From Streptomyces atratus (GTDB taxonomy: Bacteria; Actinomycetota; Actinomycetes; Streptomycetales; Streptomycetaceae): a stretch of DNA of 64,000 nt. Position numbers and translations under genes: made by a program. Positions within the stretch are counted from its first letter, which is position 1. Every line of letters begins with the position of its first letter. Below the pieces are notes generated by a model. The model ran no database searches. It was not told the DNA's origin and saw only the letters and a list, made by a program, of their open reading frames with translations. Positions 51,901 through 60,557 of the stretch are shown here, piece by piece. The DNA lies in NCBI RefSeq assembly GCF_014648655.1, contig NZ_BMRN01000004.1:248001-312000 (forward strand), written 5' to 3'.

Positions 51901-52770
51901 TCATGCGGGTGCGAGCGCCTCCAGGCAGCTCATGTCCTCGGCGGACAGCCGGATCTCCCGCGCCCCCAGGTTCTCCGCCAGATGGACGGGCGAACCGGTG
52001 CCCGGAGTCGGGCACAGCGCAGGGGAGCGGTGCAGCAGCCAGGCGAGGGCGATCTGCCCACGGGTGGCACCGTGCCGATCGGCGACACCGGCGAGCGCCG
52101 CAGCTGCCTCGCCGGTCAGAGCACCGTTGGCCAGTGGGAACCAGGGAAGAAAAGCCAGGTGGTGGGCCTCGCACACCTTCAGTACCGCGTCCGACGAACG
52201 GTCGAGGAGGTTGAAGCGGTTCTGCACCGAGGCGATCCCGGTCAGGGAGAGAGCCTGCTCCAGCTGGTCGGCGGTGAGGGTGTCCAGACCGATGTGCCGG
52301 ATCTTACCCTCCTGCCTCAGCGCATCCAGGGTGCCCAGCTGGTCGGCCATGGGTACGTCCGGGTCCAGCCGGTGCAACTGGTAGAGGTCGATCCGGTCGG
52401 TCCGCAGCCGTCGCAGACTGGCCTCGCACATCGCCCGCAACTGCTCGGGACGGCCCGCGACGTGCCAGGCACTGTCGCTGGTGCGCACCACACCACCCTT
52501 GGTCGCGATCACCAGATGCTCGCGATACGGGTGAAGGGCCTCGGCCACCAGCTCCTCGGCCAGCCCGGGGCCGTAATTGTCGGCGGTGTCGATGAGCGTG
52601 ACACCTCGCTCGACGGCCGCCCGCAGCACGGCCACGGCGTCCTGTCGCTCCCCGCGCGGCCCCCAGTATCCGGGGCCGGTCAGCTGGGCGGTGCCATAGC
52701 CGAGACGGCGTACGGGCAGCTCACCGCCGAGCAGGAAGACATCATCGAGAGGGGGTGACGTGGAAGACAT
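51901..52770 (-). CDS. Aldo/keto reductase
   Basis: This 289-residue NADPH-dependent oxidoreductase has the AKR barrel with catalytic Asp and Tyr in DTADNYGPG, Lys in VIATKGGV and His in LYQLHRLDPD. It is intact, unlike the copy at 24599-25241, and belongs to a different AKR subgroup. The carbonyl substrate is unknown. ATG at 52770 is preferred over 52800. It precedes the ABC ATPase gene in an apparent two-gene operon. Confidence 0.88.
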   Translation of the reverse strand: MSSTSPPLDDVFLLGGELPVRRLGYGTAQLTGPGYWGPRGERQDAVAVLRAAVERGVTLIDTADNYGPGLAEELVAEALHPYREHLVIATKGGVVRTSDSAWHVAGRPEQLRAMCEASLRRLRTDRIDLYQLHRLDPDVPMADQLGTLDALRQEGKIRHIGLDTLTADQLEQALSLTGIASVQNRFNLLDRSSDAVLKVCEAHHLAFLPWFPLANGALTGEAAAALAGVADRHGATRGQIALAWLLHRSPALCPTPGTGSPVHLAENLGAREIRLSAEDMSCLEALAPA

Positions 52771-52878
52771 TATGGGAACACTAGTGGCAATCGGCGTCAC
52801 AACTTCTCGTCCTGTGCCGAGGCGTTGCCGGCCCTTCGGGGATCGGCGTTCTCACCCGCGAGGCTGCGGAACGGGGGG

Positions 52879-53025
52879 ATGCGATACATCATCGTCGGGG
52901 CGGGTGCCGTCGGCGGCGCCATCGGGGGACGGCCGGCCGAGACGGGCCACGATGTCAGGTCCGGGGGCGCCGTCGCCTTTCTTCAAGACCGGTGTCAGTG
53001 GCTCGTCCTAGCGTGGGGCGTATGA
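52879..53025 (+). pseudogene. N-terminal fragment of a ketopantoate reductase-like gene
   Basis: ATG at 52879, after a G-rich ribosome site, starts MRYIIVGAGAVGGAIGGRPA then ETGHDV. This is the NADP-binding start of PanE/ApbA-type 2-dehydropantoate reductases. After about 27 residues the similarity ends and the frame closes at 53025, so only the nucleotide-binding beginning survives. Confidence 0.65.
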
Positions 53026-53606
53026 AGAACGAGCACGCTCATATGGCCGAATGCGCTGCCGAGGCAGCCCGTATCGCCCGCTCCATCAGCGCCGAACAGC
53101 TCGATGTACCCACCACACCCTGCGGCGACTGGGACCTGCGCGGACTCATCAACCACTGGGTGCTGTACGCCTCCCACGGCCTGGAGCACCGCGCCCTGCG
53201 CAAGGACCTCCCCGCCGAGCTCACCACCTGTGACTTCACCGCCGACGCCGACTGGGCGCAGAAGTACGTGGCGCAACTGGACCGCGCCGTCGCCGCCTGG
53301 TCGGACCCGGCGGTCTGGGAGGGCGAGATCGACCTCGGGGGTTCGACCTCCCCGGCCTCCGAGATCGCCGCGATGCTCATCGAGGAGACGGCCCTGCACA
53401 CCTGGGACGTGGCCCGCGCCGTCGGAGAGGAGGTCCGGCTCTCCGACGCGGCGGCCGCCTATGTCCTCGGTGTCGTCGACGGTACCGCCGCGCTCTACCG
53501 GCAGTACGACGGCTTCGCCGACGAGGTGACGGTGCCCGCATCGGCGTCGGTGTTCGAACGGGCGCTGGCCCACAGCGGCCGCGACCCGCACTGGACCGGG
53601 GCCTGA
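53022..53606 (+). CDS. TIGR03086-type DinB/maleylpyruvate-isomerase-fold protein
   Basis: This 194-residue protein matches TIGR03086 metal-binding proteins. It has a four-helix DinB-like bundle with metal-ligand histidines expected in GLINHWVLYASHG and in EETALHTWDVARAVG, and the start TPCGDWDLR typical of the family. The fold is shared with mycothiol-dependent maleylpyruvate isomerase and with mycothiol/bacillithiol S-transferases, so thiol-dependent chemistry is plausible. ATG at 53022 begins the conserved helix. Confidence 0.85.
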   Translation: MKNEHAHMAECAAEAARIARSISAEQLDVPTTPCGDWDLRGLINHWVLYASHGLEHRALRKDLPAELTTCDFTADADWAQKYVAQLDRAVAAWSDPAVWEGEIDLGGSTSPASEIAAMLIEETALHTWDVARAVGEEVRLSDAAAAYVLGVVDGTAALYRQYDGFADEVTVPASASVFERALAHSGRDPHWTGA

Positions 53607-53674
53607 AAGTGGCCCAGTTGACCGGACGGTGAATGGCCCGGGCCGGCAAGCCAATGCCTGGCTAGGTTCGACGC

Positions 53675-54307
53675 ATGACCACTCACCGCACCCCGGACAC
53701 GGGCAGGACCGCCGTCGATTTCTACTTCGACCCGGCCTGCCCGTTCGCCTGGATCACCTCCCGCTGGATGCTGGAGGTGGAGCAGCAGCGCGACATCGAG
53801 CTCCGCTTCCACGTGATGAGCCTCTACCTGCACAACATCGGCAATGAACTCCCCGAGTGGTACCGGGAACTGGTCGACAAGTCGATCGGTCCGGTGCGGG
53901 TCGCGGTCGCGGCGGCCGCCGGCCACGGTGATGCCGTGCTCCGCGATCTCTACACAGCGGTGGGCAGCCGTATCCACCGGCAGAAGAACGAGGACTTCGA
54001 CGAAGTGATCGCCGAATCCCTCGCGGAGCTCGGTCTGCCCGCCGAGCTGGGTGCTGCCGCGCACTGTGAGACGTACGACGAGGCACTGCGGCGCAGCCAC
54101 GACGCCGGCAAGGATCCGGAGGCGGACGCCTACGTCGGTACGCCCACGATCCATGTCGACGGCTCGGTCTGGTTCGGGCCGGTCCTGCGGGCCGTACCGC
54201 GTGGCGAGGAGGCGGCGCGGATCTTCGACAGCTTCCGGGTGCTTGCCGGGAATCCGGACCTCTTCGAACTCAAGCGGACCCGCACGGGCAGCCTGGACGT
54301 GGGCTGA
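53675..54307 (+). CDS. DsbA-fold protein, mycothiol-dependent nitroreductase (Rv2466c) family
   Basis: This 210-residue thioredoxin-fold protein resembles Rv2466c, a mycothiol-dependent oxidoreductase of M. tuberculosis. The active-site segment is [20 protein letters not shown]. It has a single cysteine in CPFA where Rv2466c-type proteins carry CPWC, so chemistry would be monothiol. The cis-proline loop is [11 protein letters not shown]. It is cytoplasmic. It lies 68 bases after the TIGR03086 gene, another family linked to mycothiol. Confidence 0.82.
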   Translation: MTTHRTPDTGRTAVDFYFDPACPFAWITSRWMLEVEQQRDIELRFHVMSLYLHNIGNELPEWYRELVDKSIGPVRVAVAAAAGHGDAVLRDLYTAVGSRIHRQKNEDFDEVIAESLAELGLPAELGAAAHCETYDEALRRSHDAGKDPEADAYVGTPTIHVDGSVWFGPVLRAVPRGEEAARIFDSFRVLAGNPDLFELKRTRTGSLDVG

Positions 54308-54348
54308 TGAATGCCGGCCTCCACGCGCCGGTCTCTACGCGCCGGGCT

Positions 54349-55113
54349 CTACGCGCTGAGCGACGCCGGCCGTGCGAGCGGGACATGGGCCTCGTCGTAC
54401 CGGGTCAGCAGCAGTCGCGCCAACTCCGTCGACGCGCCCAGGACATCGGCCAGTACATCCGCACCGGCCGCGCCCGCGGCGATACGGTCCGGGAGCCGGC
54501 CGGGTGCGATGACGTAAGGGGCCACCGCCACCCGCCGCACACCTTCGGCCCGCAGGGCCCGTACCGCGTCCTCGGTGCGGGGAAATCCCGCGGGAGATGC
54601 AGCGGAGGCGAACGCAGGCCGCACGGCGCACCAACCGGTGTGCCGCAGCTCCCGCGCGATTTCAGCGATCACTGCGATCGCCTCCGGGTCTGTGGAGCCC
54701 GCCGAGGCCAGGACCAGCCCGGTCGAGCTTCGGGCACCGGGACGGATCCCGGCTTCGTGCAGCCGCCGTTCCAGTGCCGAATTCAGCAAAGGTGACGGGC
54801 CGAGCACCTCGGTCTGCCGGATGCGCAGCCGAGGCAGTCCGGTCCGGGCCTCGTGCAGCACCGTGGGGATGTCGGACTTGGCGTGGAAGGCCCGGGTGAG
54901 CAGCAGGGGGAGCGCGATGACATCCCCCGCACCCTGTGCCACCAGCCGCTCCAGCACCCGCGGCACCGACGGCGCGTTGAAATCCAGGAAACCGGTCTCC
55001 ACGCGCAGCCCCGGCCGCAGCGACCGTACCCGCGCGGTGAGCGCGTGCACGGTCGCCGCGTGCCGCGGGTCGCGGCTGCCGTGGGCGATGACGAGGAGGA
55101 CCGGGGCGGACAT
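54349..55113 (-). CDS. Sirohydrochlorin chelatase-like (CbiX) protein
   Basis: This 254-residue protein contains two CbiX-type chelatase halves. The first has the metal-site histidine in LLVIAHGSRDPRHAATV, and the second begins at about residue 135 (GLVLASAGSTDPEAI). Such enzymes insert Fe2+ or Co2+ into sirohydrochlorin. As the last gene of the sulfur cluster it is a good candidate to make siroheme for the sulfite reductase encoded at the other end. It starts 9 bases after the permease gene ends, so it is in the same operon. Confidence 0.85.
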   Translation of the reverse strand: MSAPVLLVIAHGSRDPRHAATVHALTARVRSLRPGLRVETGFLDFNAPSVPRVLERLVAQGAGDVIALPLLLTRAFHAKSDIPTVLHEARTGLPRLRIRQTEVLGPSPLLNSALERRLHEAGIRPGARSSTGLVLASAGSTDPEAIAVIAEIARELRHTGWCAVRPAFASAASPAGFPRTEDAVRALRAEGVRRVAVAPYVIAPGRLPDRIAAGAAGADVLADVLGASTELARLLLTRYDEAHVPLARPASLSA

Positions 55114-55121
55114 GGCGTGGC

Positions 55122-56000
55122 TCAGTTCTTGACGAGGAGACCGCGGCTGCGCAGCACCCACCGCTCCAGCGGACTGAAGACCAGCAGGTCGATCGCGATA
55201 CCGACGAACAGAATCAGGATGATGGCGAGGAAGATGCCGGGCATGTCCGCGTTGTTGCGGCCGTTCTCCAGCAACTGACCGAGTCCCAGGCCGAGATCGG
55301 GGGAGGACGCGATGATCTCGGCGGCCATCAGCGAGCGCCAGGAGAACGCCCAGCCCTGCTTGAGACCGGCCAGATAGCCGGGCAACGCGGCCGGCAGCAC
55401 GATGTGCCAGGTCCCGCGCAGCCCGCTCGCGCCGAGCGTACGGCCCGCCCTCAGGAACAGCGGCGGCACCTGGTCGACGCCGGAGACCAGCCCGTTGGCG
55501 ACCGAGGGGACGGCTCCCAGCAGGATCACGGCGTACATCATCTTGTCGTTCAGCCCGAGCCAGATCACGGCCGGTGCCACCCAGGCGACCGACGGCAGGG
55601 ACTGCAGCCCGGACAGGATCGGACCGATCGCGGCCCGTACGAACTTCACCCGGGCGACCAGCAGACCCAGCGGCGTACCGATGGCCACGGCCATCAGGAA
55701 GCCGAGCAGACCGCGCGAGATGCTGGTCCAGACGACCTCCAGCAGCGTTCCCTGCAGCCACATGTCGGACGCGCTGTTCCACACCGCGGCCGGTGACGGC
55801 AGCTTGTAGTCGTCGGTGACCTGGGCCTCGACGAGCAGCTGCCAGACGGTGATCACCAGCGCCACCGCGAGCGCGGGCGGCAGCACCTTGCGCAGCAGCA
55901 CCTCGCGCACCGGGGTGCGGCGCACCTGTACGGCGTCCAGCGCGTCGAGCCCGGCCTCCAGACCGGCCAGATCGTCGGGCTTCGTGTCAGTGCTGGCCAT
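55122..56000 (-). CDS. ssuC: ABC transporter permease, sulfonate/taurine type
   Basis: This 292-residue permease of the SsuC/TauC/NrtB group has six helices and the cytoplasmic loop RTLGASGLRGTWHIVLPAAL. It starts inside the end of the ATPase gene (14-base overlap). The sulfur-operon context favours alkanesulfonates or taurine; nitrate and thiamine-precursor importers share the same family, so the substrate rests on context. Confidence 0.88.
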   Translation of the reverse strand: MASTDTKPDDLAGLEAGLDALDAVQVRRTPVREVLLRKVLPPALAVALVITVWQLLVEAQVTDDYKLPSPAAVWNSASDMWLQGTLLEVVWTSISRGLLGFLMAVAIGTPLGLLVARVKFVRAAIGPILSGLQSLPSVAWVAPAVIWLGLNDKMMYAVILLGAVPSVANGLVSGVDQVPPLFLRAGRTLGASGLRGTWHIVLPAALPGYLAGLKQGWAFSWRSLMAAEIIASSPDLGLGLGQLLENGRNNADMPGIFLAIILILFVGIAIDLLVFSPLERWVLRSRGLLVKN

Positions 56001-56775
56001 GACGGCGGATCTCCCCACGCAGTTGTTCGGTGATCTCGACGGACAGCTCCGCGACCGCGTTGTCCTCGATACGGCGAGGCTGCTCGATGTCGACCGTCCA
56101 CTCGCGGGCGATCCTGCCGGGGCGGGACGACAGCAGGACGACCCGCTCGGCGAGCCGCACCGCTTCGCGCACATTGTGTGTGACGAAGAGGACCGAGACG
56201 TTCGTCTCGCGCCAGATCCGGGTCAGCTCGTCGTGCAGCACATCCCGGGTGATGGCGTCGAGCGCGGCGAACGGCTCGTCCATCAGCAGCAGTTGACTGT
56301 CCTGGGCGAGGGCCCGGGCCATAGCCACCCGCTGCCGCATACCGCCCGAGAGTTCATGTACCCGCTTCCCGTACGCCCCGCCCAGCCGTACGAGTTCCAG
56401 CAGCCGCTCCGCCTCCGTGCGGCGCTCCGACTTCGGTACGCCGCGCAGCCGCAGCGCGAGTTCGATGTTCTTGCCCGCGGTCAGCCACGGGAACAGGGCG
56501 TGCTCCTGGAACATCAGGGCCGGCCGCCCGCCGGGGGTCTCGATGGACCCCGCGGTCGGGCGGTCGAGTCCGGCCACCAGATTGAGCAGCGTCGACTTTC
56601 CGCACCCGGAGGCTCCCAGGAGGGTGACGAACTCGCCCGGTGCGACATCGAGCGTGATGTCGTCCAGGACGAGCTGCTGCCCCTCCGGTCCGCCGAAGGA
56701 CTTGGAGACATGTGCGATACGGGCGGCGTGCCCGACCGCTGTACGGTCCTCGGCCTTGGTGAGGGTGGTCGCCAT
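55987..56775 (-). CDS. ssuB: ABC transporter ATP-binding protein, sulfonate/taurine type
   Basis: This 262-residue ATPase has Walker A LLGASGCGKSTLLNL, signature LSGGMRQRVAMARAL and Walker B LLLMDEPFAALD. It energises the adjacent permease. ATG at 56775 follows AGGAGG eight bases upstream; a GTG at 56784 lies on top of that ribosome site and is less likely. It has the SsuB/TauB/NrtD style of sequence (MFQEHALFPWLT). Confidence 0.9.
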   Translation of the reverse strand: MATTLTKAEDRTAVGHAARIAHVSKSFGGPEGQQLVLDDITLDVAPGEFVTLLGASGCGKSTLLNLVAGLDRPTAGSIETPGGRPALMFQEHALFPWLTAGKNIELALRLRGVPKSERRTEAERLLELVRLGGAYGKRVHELSGGMRQRVAMARALAQDSQLLLMDEPFAALDAITRDVLHDELTRIWRETNVSVLFVTHNVREAVRLAERVVLLSSRPGRIAREWTVDIEQPRRIEDNAVAELSVEITEQLRGEIRRHGQH

Positions 56776-56895
56776 GGTCGTCACCTCCTGGGAATCCTGG
56801 GTTCGGGTTCGGGCGGCTCGGACCGACCGGAAAATGGGGGGAGGGTGAAGGAGCGTGCCCAGCCCCGCGACGCCGCCCGCATCTGCCGGTCGGTC

Positions 56896-58011
56896 CTACT
56901 TGACGCCGAGACCGGCGTCGGCGACCCCGGGCTTGCCCGCGGCCTTCAGGACCTTGTTCAGCGGCTTCAGGTCGTAGATGCCGGTCAGGTCCGGCTTCTC
57001 CAGCAGACCTGCCTTCACCGCGTGCTCGGCCTCCGCGTCCAGCGTGGCGGCCAGCGGGTCATCGGTGATCTGGATCGACTTCCACGCCGGGTCGAGGACC
57101 TCGGCGGGCAGCGCCTTGCCGGTCAGCTTTTCGAGCGCGGCGTTGGCGGAGGCCTTCGCCTTGTCCGGGTTGGCGTTGATCCACGCGTTGGTCTTCACCG
57201 AACCGCGCAGCACCGCCTCGACGACATCCGGGTGCTCGCTCAGGAACTTCTGCGACACGATGATGTTCGTGATCACGAACTTGTTGTCCGGCCACAGCGT
57301 CGACTCGTCGAGCAGTTCCTCCGCGCCCTCGGCGACCAGCTTGGACGCGGTGGGCTCGGGAACCCAGGCGCCGTCGATGGAACCGGACTTGTAGGCGTCC
57401 GGGGTCACCTTGTTGTCCGTACGGACCACGGAGACGTCGCCCTTGCCGCTCTGGGCGTCGACCTTCCAGCCCTTCTCGGAGATCCAGTTGAGGAAGGCCA
57501 CGTCCTGCGTGTTGCCGAGCTGCGGTGTGGCGATCTTCTTGCCCTTGAGGTCGTCCAGGGTCTTGATCTTCTTCGGGTTCACGACCAGCTTCACCCCGCC
57601 GGAGGCGGAGCCGCCGATGATCCGCAGGTTCTTGCCCTTGGACTTGGTGAAACCGTTGATGGAGGGCGACGGGCCGATGAAGCCGATGTCGATCGAGTCG
57701 GCGTTGAGCGCCTCGATCTCGGAAGGACCCGCGTTGAACTGCGAGGTCTTGAGCCGGGTGCCTCCGAGTTCCTTCTGGAAGAGCCCCTCCTGGTCGCCGA
57801 CCAGCGCGGTGGCGTGCGTGAGGTTGGGGAAGTAGCCGATCCGCACGGTGTCCGTGGAGAGCTTCTTCGCGTCGGCGGCGACATCCGACTTCCTGGATTC
57901 GTCGTCCTTCGCCTCGGAGCCGTAGCCGCAGGCGGTGAGCGCCACGGCGAGCAGCGGCAGGGCGGTGGCAGCGGCGAGGCTGCGGCGGAGCGTGGTACGG
58001 GGGGCAGACAC
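56896..58011 (-). CDS. ssuA: Aliphatic sulfonate-type substrate-binding lipoprotein
   Basis: This 371-residue binding protein has a signal peptide and lipobox VALTAC. The SsuA/TauA/NrtA fold is seen in TVRIGYFPNLTHATALVGDQ, SIDIGFIGPSPSINGF and KIATPQLGNTQDVAFLNWI. It should deliver organosulfonates to SsuBC. The 120-base gap before ssuB is the largest within this importer. GTG at 58011 follows GAGGAAG. Upstream is not a normal promoter gap but two tiny coupled reading frames that link it to cysN. Confidence 0.88.
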   Translation of the reverse strand: MSAPRTTLRRSLAAATALPLLAVALTACGYGSEAKDDESRKSDVAADAKKLSTDTVRIGYFPNLTHATALVGDQEGLFQKELGGTRLKTSQFNAGPSEIEALNADSIDIGFIGPSPSINGFTKSKGKNLRIIGGSASGGVKLVVNPKKIKTLDDLKGKKIATPQLGNTQDVAFLNWISEKGWKVDAQSGKGDVSVVRTDNKVTPDAYKSGSIDGAWVPEPTASKLVAEGAEELLDESTLWPDNKFVITNIIVSQKFLSEHPDVVEAVLRGSVKTNAWINANPDKAKASANAALEKLTGKALPAEVLDPAWKSIQITDDPLAATLDAEAEHAVKAGLLEKPDLTGIYDLKPLNKVLKAAGKPGVADAGLGVK

Positions 58012-58056
58012 GGGAGGTCTTCCTCTCGTTGGCCCGGTGATCGTGTCCGCCGGAAA

Positions 58057-58158
58057 CTACGGGGACGCGGCCGGGGAGTCGACAGGTCTTCGTCTGAACC
58101 GGCTGTGCAGGCGGTGCGGTTGGTGCAAGCGGGCGCGCAGGCAGTGCGCGTACGTCAT
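58057..58158 (-). CDS. Micro-ORF 2 between cysN and ssuA
   Basis: A 33-codon frame (MTYAHCLRARLHQPHRLHSR and a Pro/Arg-rich end) begins with ATG overlapping the stop of micro-ORF 1 (ATGA at 58158-58155) and ends 45 bases before the ssuA start. It has one cysteine near the beginning and several histidines. It may be a translated leader affecting ssuA expression. Chance cannot be excluded. Confidence 0.3.
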   Translation of the reverse strand: MTYAHCLRARLHQPHRLHSRFRRRPVDSPAASP

Positions 58159-58256
58159 CGCGCACATCGCGCCACCCCGCCCTGGCCGCTGCCGAGGGCG
58201 CCGCTGCCGACGCGGCCGCCCTCCTTCGCGAAAGTGGAGTAGATGTCGATACTCAT
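58155..58256 (-). CDS. Micro-ORF 1 coupled to cysN
   Basis: A 33-codon frame (MSIDIYSTFAKEGGRVGSGA then LGSGQGGVARCAR) starts with ATG overlapping the cysN stop as TGATG and ends overlapping the start of micro-ORF 2. The glycine-rich body and an arginine-cysteine end (ARCAR) are notable for a cysteine-pathway operon. No known family is recognised. Confidence 0.35.
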   Translation of the reverse strand: MSIDIYSTFAKEGGRVGSGALGSGQGGVARCAR

Positions 58257-59620
58257 CAGAAGTTCCATTCGGCGTCGTCGGTGGCCGAGGCCTCGGCGGC
58301 GAACGAGGCACCGGCCATGCCGGCCGTCAGCGTGGTGCCGTCCGCCGGGTCGATCAGGAGGAAGGAGCCGGTGCGCCGGGAGTCCGCGTACGCGTCGAGC
58401 GCCAGCGGCTCCGCGGTGCGGACGACGACCCGGCCGATGTCATTGGCGTCGAGCCGGCCGGGCGCCGGGTGCTGGGAGAGGTCGTCCAGCGTGAGGCGCG
58501 AGGGGATGTCCTTCACGATCGCCTTGACCGTGCGGGTGGTGTGCTTGAGCAGTACCCGCTGGCCCACAGTGAGCGGCTGGTCCGCGACATGACAGACGGT
58601 CGCCTCTACGTCCCTCGTGACCGACGGCGCGTCGTCGGCCGGGGCGATCAGATCACCGCGCGAGATGTCGATGTCGTCGGCCAGCCGGATCGTCACCGAC
58701 TGGGGCGCCCAGGCGATGTCCACGCTCTCGCCGAGCGCGTCGATCGCGGTGACCGTCGACGTACGGCCCGAGGGCAGGACGGTGACGGCCTCGCCGACGC
58801 GGAAGGCACCGGCCGCGATCTGGCCCGCGTAGCCCCGGTAGTCCGGGTGCTCGGCCGTCTGCGGCCGGATGACGTACTGGACGGGGAAGCGGGCGTGGCA
58901 GGCGGTGAGGTCATGGCTGACCGGCACCGTCTCCAGGTGTTCCAGGACCGTCGGGCCGCCGTACCAGTCCATGTGTGAGGACGGTTCCACGACGTTGTCA
59001 CCGGCCAGCGCGGAGATCGGGATCGCGGTACACCAGTTTTCCTGGGGGTCCCCCCCGGACCCCCAGCCCGGGACGCCGAGGGATGCGGCGTACGCGGTGA
59101 ACTCCTCGGCGATGGCGGCGAACACGGGCTCCGCGTAGTCGACCAGGTCCATCTTGTTGACGGCCAGCACCACATGCGGCACCCGCAGCAGGGCGGCGAC
59201 CGCGGCATGGCGGCGGGTCTGCTCGACGACACCGTTGCGGGCGTCGACCAGGACGACGGCGAGCTCGGCCGTCGAGGCGCCCGTCACCATGTTCCGGGTG
59301 TACTGCACATGCCCCGGGGTGTCGGCCAGGATGAACCGGCGGCGCGGCGTGGCGAAGTAGCGGTAGGCGACATCGATGGTGATGCCCTGCTCGCGCTCGG
59401 CCCGGAGCCCGTCGGTCAGCAGTGCCAGGTCGGGCGCCTCCTGGCCCCGGCTGCGCGAGGCGTGCTCGACGGCCTCCAACTGGTCGGTGAGGACCGACTT
59501 TGAGTCGTGCAGAAGACGTCCCACGAGGGTGGACTTGCCGTCGTCGACGGACCCCGCGGTGGCGAACCGCAGCAGGGTGGTGGTCGACAACTGCTCTGTG
59601 TGCCGGGTGAGTGCGGTCAT
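58256..59620 (-). CDS. cysN: Sulfate adenylyltransferase subunit 1 (GTPase)
   Basis: This 454-residue translation-factor-like GTPase works with CysD to make adenosine 5'-phosphosulfate from sulfate and ATP, coupling GTP hydrolysis to the unfavourable step. G1 is AGSVDDGKSTLVGRL, G3 ILADTPGHVQY and G4 AVNKMDLVDY; two EF-Tu-like beta-barrel domains follow. It lacks a fused CysC kinase domain, which is encoded separately. ATG at 59620 lies one base after the cysD stop. Confidence 0.96.
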   Translation of the reverse strand: MTALTRHTEQLSTTTLLRFATAGSVDDGKSTLVGRLLHDSKSVLTDQLEAVEHASRSRGQEAPDLALLTDGLRAEREQGITIDVAYRYFATPRRRFILADTPGHVQYTRNMVTGASTAELAVVLVDARNGVVEQTRRHAAVAALLRVPHVVLAVNKMDLVDYAEPVFAAIAEEFTAYAASLGVPGWGSGGDPQENWCTAIPISALAGDNVVEPSSHMDWYGGPTVLEHLETVPVSHDLTACHARFPVQYVIRPQTAEHPDYRGYAGQIAAGAFRVGEAVTVLPSGRTSTVTAIDALGESVDIAWAPQSVTIRLADDIDISRGDLIAPADDAPSVTRDVEATVCHVADQPLTVGQRVLLKHTTRTVKAIVKDIPSRLTLDDLSQHPAPGRLDANDIGRVVVRTAEPLALDAYADSRRTGSFLLIDPADGTTLTAGMAGASFAAEASATDDAEWNF

Positions 59621-59621
59621 C

Positions 59622-60557
59622 CTAGAAGTACCCCTCGCGCTTACGGTCTTCCATCGCGGCCTCGGACATCTTGTCGTCGGCACGCGTCGCGCCCCGCTCG
59701 GTGAGCCGGGAGGCGGCGATCTCGGTGATCACGGCGTCCAGCGTCGTCGCGTCCGAGTCGACGGCGCCGGTGCACGACATGTCGCCGACCGTGCGGTAGC
59801 GCACCTGCCGGGTCTCGACCTGCTCGCCCTCCTTGGGGCCGCCCCAGTCGCCCGCGGTCAGCCACATCCCGGAGCGGTTGAAGACCTCGCGCTCATGGGC
59901 GAAGTAGATCTCCGGAAGCTCGATGCCCTCACGGGCGATGTACTGCCAGACGTCCAGCTCGGTCCAGTTGGAGATCGGGAAGACCCGGACGTGCTCACCG
60001 GGCGCGTGACGGCCGTTGTAGAGCTGCCACAGCTCGGGGCGCTGACGCCGCGGGTCCCACTGCGAGAACTCGTCACGCAGCGAGAAGACCCGCTCCTTGG
60101 CGCGCGCCTTCTCCTCGTCACGGCGTCCGCCGCCGAACACGGCGTCGAAGCGGTGCTGCTGGATCGCCTCGGTCAGCGGCACGGTCTGCAGCGGGTTGCG
60201 GGTGCCGTCCGGGCGTTCGCGGAGCTTCCCGGCGTCGATGTACTCCTGCACGGAGGCGACATGGAGGCGCAGCCCGTGCCGGGCCACCGTCCGGTCGCGG
60301 TACTCCAGCACCTCGGGGAAGTTGTGCCCGGTGTCCACGTGCAGCAGTGTGAACGGCACCGGCGCGGGCGCGAATGCCTTGAGTGCCAGGTGCAGCATCA
60401 CGATGGAGTCCTTGCCGCCGGAGAACAGGATCACCGGCCGCTCGAACTCGCCCGCCACCTCGCGGAAGATGTGTACGGCTTCGGACTCCAGGGAGTCCAG
60501 GTGGCTGAGTGCGTACGGATTGTCGGTACCTTCCTGCACGGTCGCGACGGTCGTCAT
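59622..60557 (-). CDS. cysD: Sulfate adenylyltransferase subunit 2
   Basis: This 311-residue ATP pyrophosphatase domain protein is the catalytic partner of CysN. The P-loop is VILFSGGKDSIVMLHLAL; FGGGRRDEEKARAKERVFS and RVFPISNWTELDVWQYI are CysD hallmarks that separate it from PAPS reductase. The C-terminal DRKREGYF is typical of the family. Its ATG overlaps the cysC stop (ATGA at 60557-60554). Confidence 0.96.
   Translation of the reverse strand: MTTVATVQEGTDNPYALSHLDSLESEAVHIFREVAGEFERPVILFSGGKDSIVMLHLALKAFAPAPVPFTLLHVDTGHNFPEVLEYRDRTVARHGLRLHVASVQEYIDAGKLRERPDGTRNPLQTVPLTEAIQQHRFDAVFGGGRRDEEKARAKERVFSLRDEFSQWDPRRQRPELWQLYNGRHAPGEHVRVFPISNWTELDVWQYIAREGIELPEIYFAHEREVFNRSGMWLTAGDWGGPKEGEQVETRQVRYRTVGDMSCTGAVDSDATTLDAVITEIAASRLTERGATRADDKMSEAAMEDRKREGYF

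Noticed and set aside
58057..58158. Member of the same leader-peptide family as the frame at 63818
   Set aside because: It lacks the S-R-R-H-V/I-D-L core and the near-terminal cysteine, so only a looser regulatory role can be proposed.
55816..58242. 808-codon plus-strand frame opposite the ssu genes
   Set aside because: It is antisense to SsuA, SsuB and SsuC, which carry full motif sets. No start context or domain is present.
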